64,000 bases of DNA. It comes from Neorhizobium huautlense. GTDB taxonomy: Bacteria; Pseudomonadota; Alphaproteobacteria; Rhizobiales; Rhizobiaceae. Shown in pieces: positions 56,183-64,000 of the stretch (positions are counted from its first letter, which is position 1; every line of letters starts with the position of its first letter). The stretch covers positions 1 to 64,000 of the forward strand of contig NZ_PVBM01000016.1 in the NCBI RefSeq assembly GCF_002968575.1, read 5' to 3'. The notes below the pieces were generated by a model. The model was not told the DNA's origin. It searched no databases and saw only the letters and a program-made list of their open reading frames with translations. Made by a program: the position numbers and the translations under genes.

Positions 56183-56616
56183 AGTATTCCATTCGCAGGT
56201 TCATCCTTGAACGTTCCGGCGCAAGCGCCGTCGAGTTCGCGTTGGTCGCACCAGTCTTTCTCCTTTTGCTGTTTGGCATGATCGAATTCGCCCGATTGTT
56301 CTGGACGACGCATGCCCTCCGTGAAACAGCAATCGCCACTGCCCGTTGCATGGGCATACCGCAGCTCCAATGCGAAGATGGCGGAGCATACAGCTCTGAG
56401 AATGCGATCGCTTTCGCGAAATCCAAAGCGGCGGGGTGGCTCATCCAAATTGATCCGACGGCGATCACGCTCGATCGCAATGCCACCTGCAGTGGCCTGG
56501 AGGGTCTCTCACAGGCAAGGATCGAATATCAGTTCACGACTGTCGTACCCGATCTGCTCACATCGCTTGCGGGCGGTACCCAGCTGAAAGCCGAAGCATG
56601 CTACACCAATTACTGA
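56179..56616 (+). CDS. TadE-like pilus assembly protein (second)
   Basis: 145 residues, again with the TadE N-terminal helix GASAVEFALVAPVFLLLLFG, then MIEFARLFWTTHALRETAIA. Three or four Cys in the outer part (CMG, LQCEDG, ATCSG, EACYT). Last gene of the tight three-gene set; no TadA ATPase, TadB/C, RcpA secretin or Flp pilin gene is in the window. Confidence 0.87.
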   Translation: MKYSIRRFILERSGASAVEFALVAPVFLLLLFGMIEFARLFWTTHALRETAIATARCMGIPQLQCEDGGAYSSENAIAFAKSKAAGWLIQIDPTAITLDRNATCSGLEGLSQARIEYQFTTVVPDLLTSLAGGTQLKAEACYTNY

Positions 56617-56763
56617 ATTGCTCGCGACATTGGACCTTCGCACACCTATGTGTGTCGCGATGGCGCGCTCTGCCCTGACGGTTCAAGAGAACCGAAGCAA
56701 CGCTGGTGAGCATCCACGCCCCAATGGACGGGACCAATACGGTTTCACTACCTCAGACCCGCC

Positions 56764-59568
56764 TCACGACGCCAGGCTGAGGCCTTCCGGAAGCCCCAAT
56801 AGCTTGATGAGCTCCGCTTTGGGCATTGGTTTGCCATAGAAGAAGCCTTGCGCGGCCTCGCAGCCATTCGCTGTCAGGAAGGTGGCCTGCTCGAGGGTCT
56901 CGACACCTTCCGCCACGACGCTCTGTCCGAGGCAACGGGCGATCAACAGGATCGCCTTCACCAGTTCGGAACTGCGCTCGCCGGCGCCGTTGATGAACGA
57001 TCGGTCGATTTTGAGCGTGTCGATCGGAAAGCGAGCCAGATAATTGAGCGCCGAATATCCTGTGCCAAAATCATCGATGGCGATAGAGATGCCCATGGCT
57101 CGTAGTTCGTGCAGGATCTCCAGTGCCCTTTCCTTGTCGTCGAGCAGCAAACTTTCCGTGATTTCAATTTCAATCCAGGTCGCTCTACAGCCGGTCCTGC
57201 TCAGACAATCGGCGACCAACTTTGGCAAATCCCGGGATTGAAACTCCCTCGCAGATAGATTGATTGCCACTTTGTGCTGCAGTTGTCCGTCGGCATTCAG
57301 CGCGGACGCGGTACCGCAGGCCTCGTGCAACACCCAACGCCCCAGGTCGGTGATAAACCCAGTCTCCTCCGCTATACGGATGAACTTATCTGGTGGGATA
57401 ATGCCTCGCTCCGGGTGGCGCCATCTGAGCAATGCCTCCGAGCCAAAGATGGTGCCGTTCTGCAAGAGCACCTTCGGCTGGTAGTGCAACTCGAGTTCGC
57501 CGCGATCGATGGCGTGGCGCAGTTCCGATTCAAGCGCGAAGCGTTCCTCTGCGCCCGCCGTTAGATCCCGGGTATAGAAATGGAAGCTATCCCGCCCCGA
57601 GCGCTTCGCCAAGTACATGGCGGAATCGGCGTATCTCACCAGATCGTCTGGATCTGTGCTGTCGTCGGGGTAGTGCGCGATGCCGACGCTGCAGGAAACG
57701 AACACTTCCTTGCCGTCAATCTCGAAGCGCTCGTTGATCTTTTCCAGCACCCTACTGGCGATTCGGTTGATGTCCTCCTCCTGCCGGATTTCCGGTAAAA
57801 GGATCGCAAACTCGTCCCCGCCCAGCCGCGCAACGGTGTCGCAATTCCGCACGCTCGCCCTCAGTCGATCCGCGGCCTGACGGAGCAGCTCGTCTCCGGC
57901 CGGGTGCCCCATCGTGTCGTTCACCGCCTTGAAATGATCAAGATCAATCAGCATTACGCCTGCCCGCTGACCATTCGATGCGGCGCCTGCGATCATATGC
58001 TGCAGACGGTCGTTGAAGAGCGCCCGGTTTGGCAATGCTGTGAGCGGATCAAAGAACGCCATCTGGTGAACTTTCTGACGCGACCAGTACAGTTCCGTGA
58101 CATCACGCGAGACGCCAAGGATCGCCGTCACTGTCCCCTCGGGACCTAGCATTGGAACCTTTCTCGTCTCAAGACGGATACGCTCGCCGCTATCCTTGTG
58201 GGTGGCCCATTCTTCCTCGACGATGAGGCGACCGGCGGCCACAGTCTCTCTATCCAGATCGCGGAAGTATCGCGCCCTATCGACGTCGAAGAGATCGAAG
58301 TCAGTCTTGCCGACGACCTCTGATTCCGTATAGCCAGTCAATCGTTCGAACGCATGATTGCACAGCATATAATGCCCATCGATGCTCTTAAGCCATACAA
58401 TGTCTGGAATGGTTTGGAGCACGCTTTGAAGTTGCGCACGTACTTCGTTCAGCGCCTCTTCCGATTCTTTGCGGGCGGTCACATCGCGCGACAGCACGAG
58501 AAATGTAGAGGTACCACGACTGCTTGAAGATCTCTTTGCAATTGAATGCTCGAACCAACGTGACTCTCCGCTCGGGAGAGTCACGTGCAGGCAACTTCCA
58601 TAGGAAGTGCCGCTTGCATCGGCCTCGCGAATGGCTTCCATAGCGGTCGCGGCTTGGTCTGGCGGCAAGACTTCCTCGATTGTTCTACCAAGAAGGGCTT
58701 CCCGCTGCTGCGCCAAGAGGTCAGGATTTTTCGTCCAGACCTGGAGATACCGGCCTTCCGAATTCACTTCGAACAGAATGTCCGGGATGGCGGCCACTAC
58801 CCCTTCGGCGAATTCCAGCGCTTCCCTCAGCTTTTGCTCGGTCTGCTTGAGTTCGGTGATATCCTGCATGGCGCAGATCGACCCTGCCGGTTCACCGCTC
58901 TCATCGAAAAAAACAGCCGTGTTGAACACCGCCTCGAATTCGTTGCCACCTGGCATCTTGATCTTTGATTCGTATCGCTGGACATCAAGCCCTTCGAAGA
59001 GAAGCTGCTCTCTTGCTGCATGCAACGTCGCGCTGTGGGCCGGAGCCAGGTCAAAAACAGTTGTGCCGATGACCTTCTCGCGAGAATGGCCGAAAAAATC
59101 CTCGAATGCACTATTGCAGCCTATGTGAAACCCCTGCCGATCCTTGTAAATGACCGGAATGGGAAGAGCCTCGAGCAGTTTCTCAAAAAGGTTCTCCTCA
59201 TAGACTACCGCCTCATTCCGATGATGCTGCGGTGTAGTGCCATATCTGACAGACGTACAAGTGGACACTCTCAGTTGGGCGCCCGGGGCATGAGACCAAA
59301 GGTTTAGGCACACTGCGTGGCAGACATCATCAGATGAAAGGTTCAGTTGAAGATCGAGGCTGACGTTCTCGTGAAGAGATTGTCGCAGAGCCGAAAGCAG
59401 CGCTATAGCGTCGTTGGCATGACTGAGCCCCAAAAAGGCAGCAAGCTCTACTGCCAACTCGCCGGACGCCGAGGGTTCGCTGGAGCGCCCCTTCATAGGC
59501 TGTGCTTGCAGCGAGATGGGTGACGACTTCATGTGACTTATCCCGTTCGCGGTGATCGGAGGTTTCAT
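56764..59568 (-). CDS. Triple-PAS GGDEF-EAL signalling protein
   Basis: 934 residues. A region of about 120 residues without known features, then three PAS domains (about 125-250, 258-378, 388-505), GGDEF domain (about 515-675; ARLGGDEFAILLPE intact) and EAL domain (about 690-930; SEALLRW, then INLSAREFQSRD, DDFGTGYSALNYLARFPIDT, KIDRSFI, and AEGVETLEQATFL). Both cyclase and phosphodiesterase motifs are complete, so it may do either, or one may control the other. Cytoplasmic. Convergent with the Tad-like operon. The start could also be 59532 or 59496. Confidence 0.93.
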   Translation of the reverse strand: MKPPITANGISHMKSSPISLQAQPMKGRSSEPSASGELAVELAAFLGLSHANDAIALLSALRQSLHENVSLDLQLNLSSDDVCHAVCLNLWSHAPGAQLRVSTCTSVRYGTTPQHHRNEAVVYEENLFEKLLEALPIPVIYKDRQGFHIGCNSAFEDFFGHSREKVIGTTVFDLAPAHSATLHAAREQLLFEGLDVQRYESKIKMPGGNEFEAVFNTAVFFDESGEPAGSICAMQDITELKQTEQKLREALEFAEGVVAAIPDILFEVNSEGRYLQVWTKNPDLLAQQREALLGRTIEEVLPPDQAATAMEAIREADASGTSYGSCLHVTLPSGESRWFEHSIAKRSSSSRGTSTFLVLSRDVTARKESEEALNEVRAQLQSVLQTIPDIVWLKSIDGHYMLCNHAFERLTGYTESEVVGKTDFDLFDVDRARYFRDLDRETVAAGRLIVEEEWATHKDSGERIRLETRKVPMLGPEGTVTAILGVSRDVTELYWSRQKVHQMAFFDPLTALPNRALFNDRLQHMIAGAASNGQRAGVMLIDLDHFKAVNDTMGHPAGDELLRQAADRLRASVRNCDTVARLGGDEFAILLPEIRQEEDINRIASRVLEKINERFEIDGKEVFVSCSVGIAHYPDDSTDPDDLVRYADSAMYLAKRSGRDSFHFYTRDLTAGAEERFALESELRHAIDRGELELHYQPKVLLQNGTIFGSEALLRWRHPERGIIPPDKFIRIAEETGFITDLGRWVLHEACGTASALNADGQLQHKVAINLSAREFQSRDLPKLVADCLSRTGCRATWIEIEITESLLLDDKERALEILHELRAMGISIAIDDFGTGYSALNYLARFPIDTLKIDRSFINGAGERSSELVKAILLIARCLGQSVVAEGVETLEQATFLTANGCEAAQGFFYGKPMPKAELIKLLGLPEGLSLAS

Positions 59569-60040
59569 ACGTCTGATCGGAGCTTGTGAAGACCCACACG
59601 ATTCATTCGAGCAGGAGAATTCAATGGCCGGTGGAGGCAGTCGTGCCGCACGGTGGAGGCATCAACGCCGTTTAGCGCACGGCAACAGACCGGATTAGAG
59701 GCAGGAAACATTAAGGAAAGCTGCCTGTTAAGCAGCTCCGCCAATCTTGAGACGCATATTGGATCGACATGCGAAATTTGGATACGACATCTGTCCGTCC
59801 AGTAGGAACCGCTTTTCGGGGTTTACAAGAATCAAACTCAGCTGAGCCAACTAGCGGAAATTCTCTCAAACTGGACTGGAAATATCGCCGCAAACTGGCT
59901 CTGTTGATGCAGCCAGTTTCGCGGCAGGTTTCACCATCCGCCGGAATTGGTGTGACGTGCAGTGAGTGATCGCAAGTGCTACTCGGCGCCGGCAAAGGGA
60001 TTAAGGTTGATCAAAGGCAATGCATCGCGGGAGGGAATTT
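59569..60040. other. Divergent intergenic region
   Basis: 472 bp between the GGDEF-EAL gene and the MOSC gene. No gene recognised; short frames only. Confidence 0.5.
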
Positions 60041-60532
60041 ATGGCTTGGCAGGGAAGTCTACTCCACATTCACGTCGCGCCGGCTGCGTCTTACGAAATG
60101 GAAGAACTTGCCGAGGCGCAGCTCGTCGCCGGGCGCGGAATTGTCGGTGACCGTTATTATCTCGGTACTGGCACCTATTCTCCCAAGCCTGACATTCGTG
60201 AAGTCACGCTGATCGAAATCGAGGTTCTTGAAGCAATCGCCAACGGAGAGCCCAAGATTCCTGGTTTCAAGGGCGTGCTCAAACCCGAAGATCACAGGCG
60301 CAATCTGACGACCCGCGGCGTTCCGCTCAATCATCTGGTCGGCAAGCGCTTCCGGGTTGGGGAAACAGTTTTGCGGGCGGCACGAATGAATTTCCCCTGC
60401 AAGTACATCGAGGAGCTCCTCGGTATGCCAGGCCTATACGAGGGACTACTGAACCGCTCCGGTCTCAACTGTTCGATCGAGGTCGGTGGTATCATCCGCC
60501 CCGGCGATCCAATCCTGCCAATGGACGAGTGA
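60041..60532 (+). CDS. MOSC domain protein
   Basis: 163 residues, all MOSC domain: LVAGRGIVGDRYYLGTGTYS, REVTLIEIEVLEAI, RRNLTTRGVPLNHLVGKRFR and ARMNFPCKYIEELLG with the Cys expected to bind the molybdenum cofactor, ending IIRPGD. MOSC proteins such as YiiM, YcbX and mARC reduce N-hydroxylated compounds with an electron-transfer partner. ATG at 60041 has GGAGGG upstream. Six bases before a flavin/2Fe-2S reductase gene, a natural partner. Confidence 0.88.
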   Translation: MAWQGSLLHIHVAPAASYEMEELAEAQLVAGRGIVGDRYYLGTGTYSPKPDIREVTLIEIEVLEAIANGEPKIPGFKGVLKPEDHRRNLTTRGVPLNHLVGKRFRVGETVLRAARMNFPCKYIEELLGMPGLYEGLLNRSGLNCSIEVGGIIRPGDPILPMDE

Positions 60533-60538
60533 CGCGAC

Positions 60539-61489
60539 ATGGGATCCCCACGTATCATAATGAAACTAATAGTAGCAGGCGTCCGCGACGAACCCGGGGA
60601 CGTCCGCGTGATCGAGCTGAGGCACCGGCACAGGCCTTTCCTGCCGGCCTTCGAACCAGGATCGCATGTCGACGTCCACCTCCCCGACCGGAAAGTACGC
60701 CAGTATTCGCTCTGCGGTGATCCCGCAGATCTCAGCCGCTACACGATTGCGGTGAAGCGCGAGACCGGCGGCCGGGGCGGCTCGGCATGGATTCATGATC
60801 AGTTGGAGCCAGGCGCCGAGCTGCCTGTGTCCGCCCCGCGCAATCACTTCCCACTCAAGGCGAGTGACGGGCCGCTCCTTCTGCTGGCAGGGGGGATCGG
60901 CATCACGCCGATCCTTGCAATGGCTCAGGCTCTCTGTCGGCAGGACAAGCCCTTCGAACTCCATTATTTTACCCGGAGCCGAAGCCTGACCCCTTTGCTG
61001 GGGACCTTGGAGGAGACCATCAGCCCCGAGAGCCTGAGACTTCACTTCGACGATCAAGTCGAAACCCGACAGGACCTTGAGGGCCTGTTGTCGAAAAGAC
61101 CGAGCGGCGCGCAGCTCTATTACTGCGGACCTCCCGGCTTCATGGCGGCGGTCGCACGGGCTTCGGAACACTGGCCGGATGGTACGGTCCATTTCGAAGC
61201 CTTTCAGCCGCCGGTCCAGGACGATACACCACCGGAACCGTTCACGATCGTCCTTGGCAACGGGACGGTGGTTCCGGTTCCTGCCGACGCATCGGCGCTC
61301 TCGGCCATTCGCGCCGCCGGCGTGTTGCTGATGGCATCCTGCGAGAATGGCGTCTGTGGGACCTGCCAGTGCGGGTATCTGGAGGGCAAGCCGATCCATC
61401 GCGATGCGGTGCTTTCGAACGAGGCTCGCAGCCATCGATTTATCCCGTGCGTGTCACGCGCGACGGGCGTTCTGAAACTCGACCTGTAA
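60539..61489 (+). CDS. PDR/VanB-type oxidoreductase (flavin, NAD, 2Fe-2S)
   Basis: 316 residues in the order of phthalate dioxygenase reductase: FMN domain (about 1-105; FEPGSHVDVHLPDRKVRQYS), NAD domain (about 108-225; LLLLAGGIGITPILAMAQAL and YYCGPPGFM) and C-terminal plant-type 2Fe-2S ferredoxin (SCENGVCGTCQCGYLEG and FIPCVS). Transfers electrons from NAD(P)H to a partner enzyme, here most simply the MOSC protein. ATG at 60560 is an alternative start. The next gene follows after 14 bp. Confidence 0.93.
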   Translation: MGSPRIIMKLIVAGVRDEPGDVRVIELRHRHRPFLPAFEPGSHVDVHLPDRKVRQYSLCGDPADLSRYTIAVKRETGGRGGSAWIHDQLEPGAELPVSAPRNHFPLKASDGPLLLLAGGIGITPILAMAQALCRQDKPFELHYFTRSRSLTPLLGTLEETISPESLRLHFDDQVETRQDLEGLLSKRPSGAQLYYCGPPGFMAAVARASEHWPDGTVHFEAFQPPVQDDTPPEPFTIVLGNGTVVPVPADASALSAIRAAGVLLMASCENGVCGTCQCGYLEGKPIHRDAVLSNEARSHRFIPCVSRATGVLKLDL

Positions 61490-61503
61490 ATGTGGAGGTA
61501 GAG

Positions 61504-63900
61504 ATGGACCCGAAGATCAGCTATTTGAACGAAATAGAGCGCTGCGTTTTATGGCTTGCCGCCTGGACGATCCACCACGCCAACCATATCCGCGAGGGAG
61601 ACGAGGTGAAGGTGGGCGGGCATCAGGCTTCGTCCGCTTCGCTGAGCACGATCATGACTGCACTCTACTACTCGGTGCTCCGTCCCCAGGACCGGGTCGC
61701 GGTCAAACCCCACGCAGCGCCGATTTTTCATGCTCTCCAGTATCTCGCAGGCAACCAAACACGTGAAAAACTTGAAAACTTCCGGGGTTACAAGGGTGCG
61801 CAGAGTTACCCGTCTCGGACCAAGGATGTCGACGACGTTGATTTCTCCACTGGCTCCGTCGGCCTGGGGGTAGCGCAAACACTGTTTTCTTCCCTGGTTC
61901 AGGACTATGTGACGGCACATGGCTGGATGAACGATCGGCCCGAAGGGCGAATGGTTAGCCTGATCGGCGATGCCGAGATGGACGAAGGCAACATTTATGA
62001 GGCCCTGATCGAGGGGTGGAAGCACGGCCTCAGGAACTGCTGGTGGATCGTGGATTACAACCGCCAGTCACTGGACGCTGTGGTCCGCGAAGGGCTCTGG
62101 GAGCGCTTCGAACAGATATTCAGAAACTTTGGCTGGGACGTCGTGATCCTGCGCCACGGCTCTTTGCAAGAAGCTGCCTTTGCCGAGCCAGGTGGGGACA
62201 AGCTGCGGCAGTGGATCGAGAAGTGTCCGAACCAGCTTTATTCAGCCCTGACCTTCCAGGGTGGCGCGGCGTGGCGAAAGCGGCTGCTGGACGAGATCGG
62301 CGACCAGGGGCCGGTGACTGCGCTCATCGAGCGACGTTCCGACGAGGAATTGCATGCGCTCATGGTCAATCTCGGGGGGCACGATCTGCCGTGCCTGCTT
62401 GAAGCATTCGAACAGGCCTCGCGGCACGACCGTCCAGTCTGTTTTATCTGCTACACGATCAAGGGCTACGGCCTGCCACTGGCAGGCCACAAGGATAACC
62501 ATGCCGGGCAAATGACCCCAGGTCAGATGGAAAATTTTCGCCAGCGGATGGCTGTTCAGCCTGGGCAGGAGTGGGAAAAATGGGCCGCGGCCACCATTCC
62601 GGCTGATGAGCTCGACGCGTTTGTCGCTCAAGTACCGTTCTTCAGGGAGGGCCGCCGTAGGCTCTCCGCCCCGGCTATCCCCGTCCCTCCTGCACTCACT
62701 TCGCCTGGCCAGCCGGGCAAGCTGCTGTCAACCCAAATGGGCTTTGGCCAGATCCTCAACGATGTCGCGCGTGATGACACACCGCTTGCCGAGCGCATTG
62801 TGACGACCTCCCCAGACGTAACAGTTTCGACCAATCTTGGCCCCTGGGTCAATCGGCGTGGTCTCTTTGCCCGCGAAAGTATGGCCGACATCTTCAAGTC
62901 AGAACGGATACCGTCGACCTATAGCTGGGAGTTCGGTCCAAAAGGCCAGCATCTCGAACTGGGTATCGCTGAATCTAACCTGATGATCATGCTCGGGGCT
63001 CTCGGTCTTTCGCATTCGATCAACGGCGCCCGGCTCCTGCCCATAGGCACTGTCTATGATCCATTCATCTACCGCTCCGCTGATCAATTGAACTACGCCT
63101 GCTACCAGGATGCGCGCTTCCTCCTGGTCGCGACCCCGTCCGGCGTCACGCTTGCTCCGGAAGGCGGAGCGCACCAGTCGATCGGCACGCCATTGATCGG
63201 GATGGCTCAGGACGGGCTCTGTGCATTCGAGCCCGCATTTGTTGACGAGCTATCTGTCATCATGCGGTTCGCCTTCGACTACATGCAGCGCGACGGTGAC
63301 GGTGATCCGGATGAGACAACGTGGTTGCGCGATCAGACGGGCGGATCCGTCTATCTCCGTCTCTCGACACGCCCGCTGGAACAGCCAGCACGACCGATGA
63401 ATTCTGACCTGGAACAAGACATCATCAACGGAGCCTACTGGTTGCGTCGGCCCGGACCAAATGCCAGCGTGATCATTGCCTACCAGGGTGTCGTCGCACC
63501 CGAGGCGATTGCCGCGACAGGTCTGCTCGCCGAAGATCGACGCGATGTCGGATTGCTGGCAATCACGTCAGCAGATCGGCTCAATGCCGGGTGGCAGGCA
63601 GCAGAGCGCGCCCGGCAGCGCGGCGCTGCCGGCGCGATTAGCCACGTCGAACGCCTGCTGGCGCCGTTGTCACGCGATTGTGGGATTGTCACGGTCATCG
63701 ACGGGCATCCCGCTACGCTCTCCTGGCTTGGCGGCGTTTATGGTCACCGTGTAAAGTCTTTGGGTGTCGAGCATTTCGGGCAGACCGGGACAATCGCGGA
63801 TCTTTACCGGCATCATGGTCTCGATACCAACGCAATCATGCACGCGGCTCAAGCGGTGAGCGGTGGAAGGACCGTACGCTATCTCCAGGCGCTTTCATGA
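61504..63900 (+). CDS. Pyruvate dehydrogenase E1-like thiamine enzyme (AceE family)
   Basis: 798 residues, shorter than AceE (about 890). Transketolase-type domains: VGGHQASSASLSTIMTALYY, the TPP-binding GDAEMDEGNIYEALI with VDYNRQSLDAVV (aligned to the GDG-N motif), FICYTIKGYGLPLAGHKDNH, and a C-terminal half with GIAESNLMIMLGALG carrying the Glu that activates TPP. E1 of the homodimeric type decarboxylates a 2-oxo acid and needs an E2 partner, not seen in the window. ATG at 61504 follows GGAGG. Third gene of the MOSC-reductase operon. Confidence 0.88.
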   Translation: MDPKISYLNEIERCVLWLAAWTIHHANHIREGDEVKVGGHQASSASLSTIMTALYYSVLRPQDRVAVKPHAAPIFHALQYLAGNQTREKLENFRGYKGAQSYPSRTKDVDDVDFSTGSVGLGVAQTLFSSLVQDYVTAHGWMNDRPEGRMVSLIGDAEMDEGNIYEALIEGWKHGLRNCWWIVDYNRQSLDAVVREGLWERFEQIFRNFGWDVVILRHGSLQEAAFAEPGGDKLRQWIEKCPNQLYSALTFQGGAAWRKRLLDEIGDQGPVTALIERRSDEELHALMVNLGGHDLPCLLEAFEQASRHDRPVCFICYTIKGYGLPLAGHKDNHAGQMTPGQMENFRQRMAVQPGQEWEKWAAATIPADELDAFVAQVPFFREGRRRLSAPAIPVPPALTSPGQPGKLLSTQMGFGQILNDVARDDTPLAERIVTTSPDVTVSTNLGPWVNRRGLFARESMADIFKSERIPSTYSWEFGPKGQHLELGIAESNLMIMLGALGLSHSINGARLLPIGTVYDPFIYRSADQLNYACYQDARFLLVATPSGVTLAPEGGAHQSIGTPLIGMAQDGLCAFEPAFVDELSVIMRFAFDYMQRDGDGDPDETTWLRDQTGGSVYLRLSTRPLEQPARPMNSDLEQDIINGAYWLRRPGPNASVIIAYQGVVAPEAIAATGLLAEDRRDVGLLAITSADRLNAGWQAAERARQRGAAGAISHVERLLAPLSRDCGIVTVIDGHPATLSWLGGVYGHRVKSLGVEHFGQTGTIADLYRHHGLDTNAIMHAAQAVSGGRTVRYLQALS

Positions 63901-63974
63901 AGACTGAATTCTGCCCTCCAAATAACTTCTGGGTTCAAAGGTCCGTGTCGGGGGAAGTCGTGACAGATGATTGA
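63897..63974 (+). CDS. Possible 25-residue ORF overlapping the E1 stop
   Basis: ATGA overlap with the E1 gene, as in coupled operon genes; the peptide MKTEFCPPNNFWVQRSVSGE and five more residues has no known family. Might be a short real gene or chance. Confidence 0.25.
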   Translation: MKTEFCPPNNFWVQRSVSGEVVTDD

Positions 63975-64000
63975 TCGCGGTGCTTGCGAGGCACCATCCT
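63967..64000 (+). CDS. Possible start of a further gene at the right edge
   Basis: An ATG at 63967 overlaps the stop of the preceding short frame and stays open for the last 34 bases of the window (MIDRGACEAPS). Too short to judge. Confidence 0.2.
   Translation, partial: MIDRGACEAPS

Overview
The window looks like part of a symbiotic replicon (plasmid or island) of an alphaproteobacterial rhizobium. It carries a nifB-fdxN-nifZ-nifT operon with its own NifA/sigma-54 promoter, several decayed insertion sequences, and a large set of amino-acid uptake, catabolic and sensory genes typical of rhizosphere bacteria. The genus (Rhizobium, Neorhizobium, Ensifer or relative) cannot be fixed from sequence reading alone.

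Layout. 1-4334: a graveyard of insertion sequences (an IS21-type element inserted in an IS66 transposase gene, then ISL3 and IS110 fragments). 4427-6957: nifB operon on the minus strand with a good -24/-12 promoter and NifA upstream site; nifA itself is not next to it. 7029-9843: frameshifted IS256 and ISL3 transposases and a scrap of tyrosine recombinase. 9816-13099: doxX-azoR with a divergent LysR gene, then a GlxA-type regulator. 13198-18224: cobalt-type nitrile hydratase operon (cobW, nthB, nthA, accessory gene, cbiM) with an AraC regulator. 18863-24844: chemoreceptor, acetyl-CoA synthetase and an MHS-type transporter. The transporter and an alpha/beta hydrolase (24860-25687) form an operon behind a sigma-54 promoter, divergent from a PAS-AAA-Fis activator.

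27363-47000 is the most interesting part. A gamma-lyase-like PLP enzyme, an XRE-cupin regulator, a standalone B3/B4 tRNA-editing-like protein, a polar amino-acid ABC transporter, a second PLP gamma-lyase, a SugE/Gdx guanidinium exporter and an ArgP-like regulator are followed by homoserine dehydrogenase, aldehyde dehydrogenase, DapA-like, aspartate ammonia-lyase, a homoserine-kinase-like protein lacking catalytic residues, and an Lrp regulator. Read together this fits uptake of a toxic arginine analogue such as canavanine, protection of tRNA charging, cleavage to homoserine plus hydroxyguanidine, export or reduction of the guanidine part, and oxidation of homoserine via aspartate semialdehyde and aspartate to fumarate. 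A second operon (PLP gamma-lyase, DapA-superfamily aldolase, lactate-permease-like carrier, GST) lies under a divergent MocR regulator.

49274-59568: another AraC regulator, a chemoreceptor with a translationally coupled 59-residue protein, three Tad-type pilus-assembly-like membrane/secreted proteins without the rest of the Tad machinery, and a triple-PAS GGDEF-EAL protein. 60041-63900: a MOSC protein, a flavin/2Fe-2S reductase and an AceE-like E1 enzyme in one tight operon running to the right edge. No tRNA, rRNA or CRISPR array was recognised.
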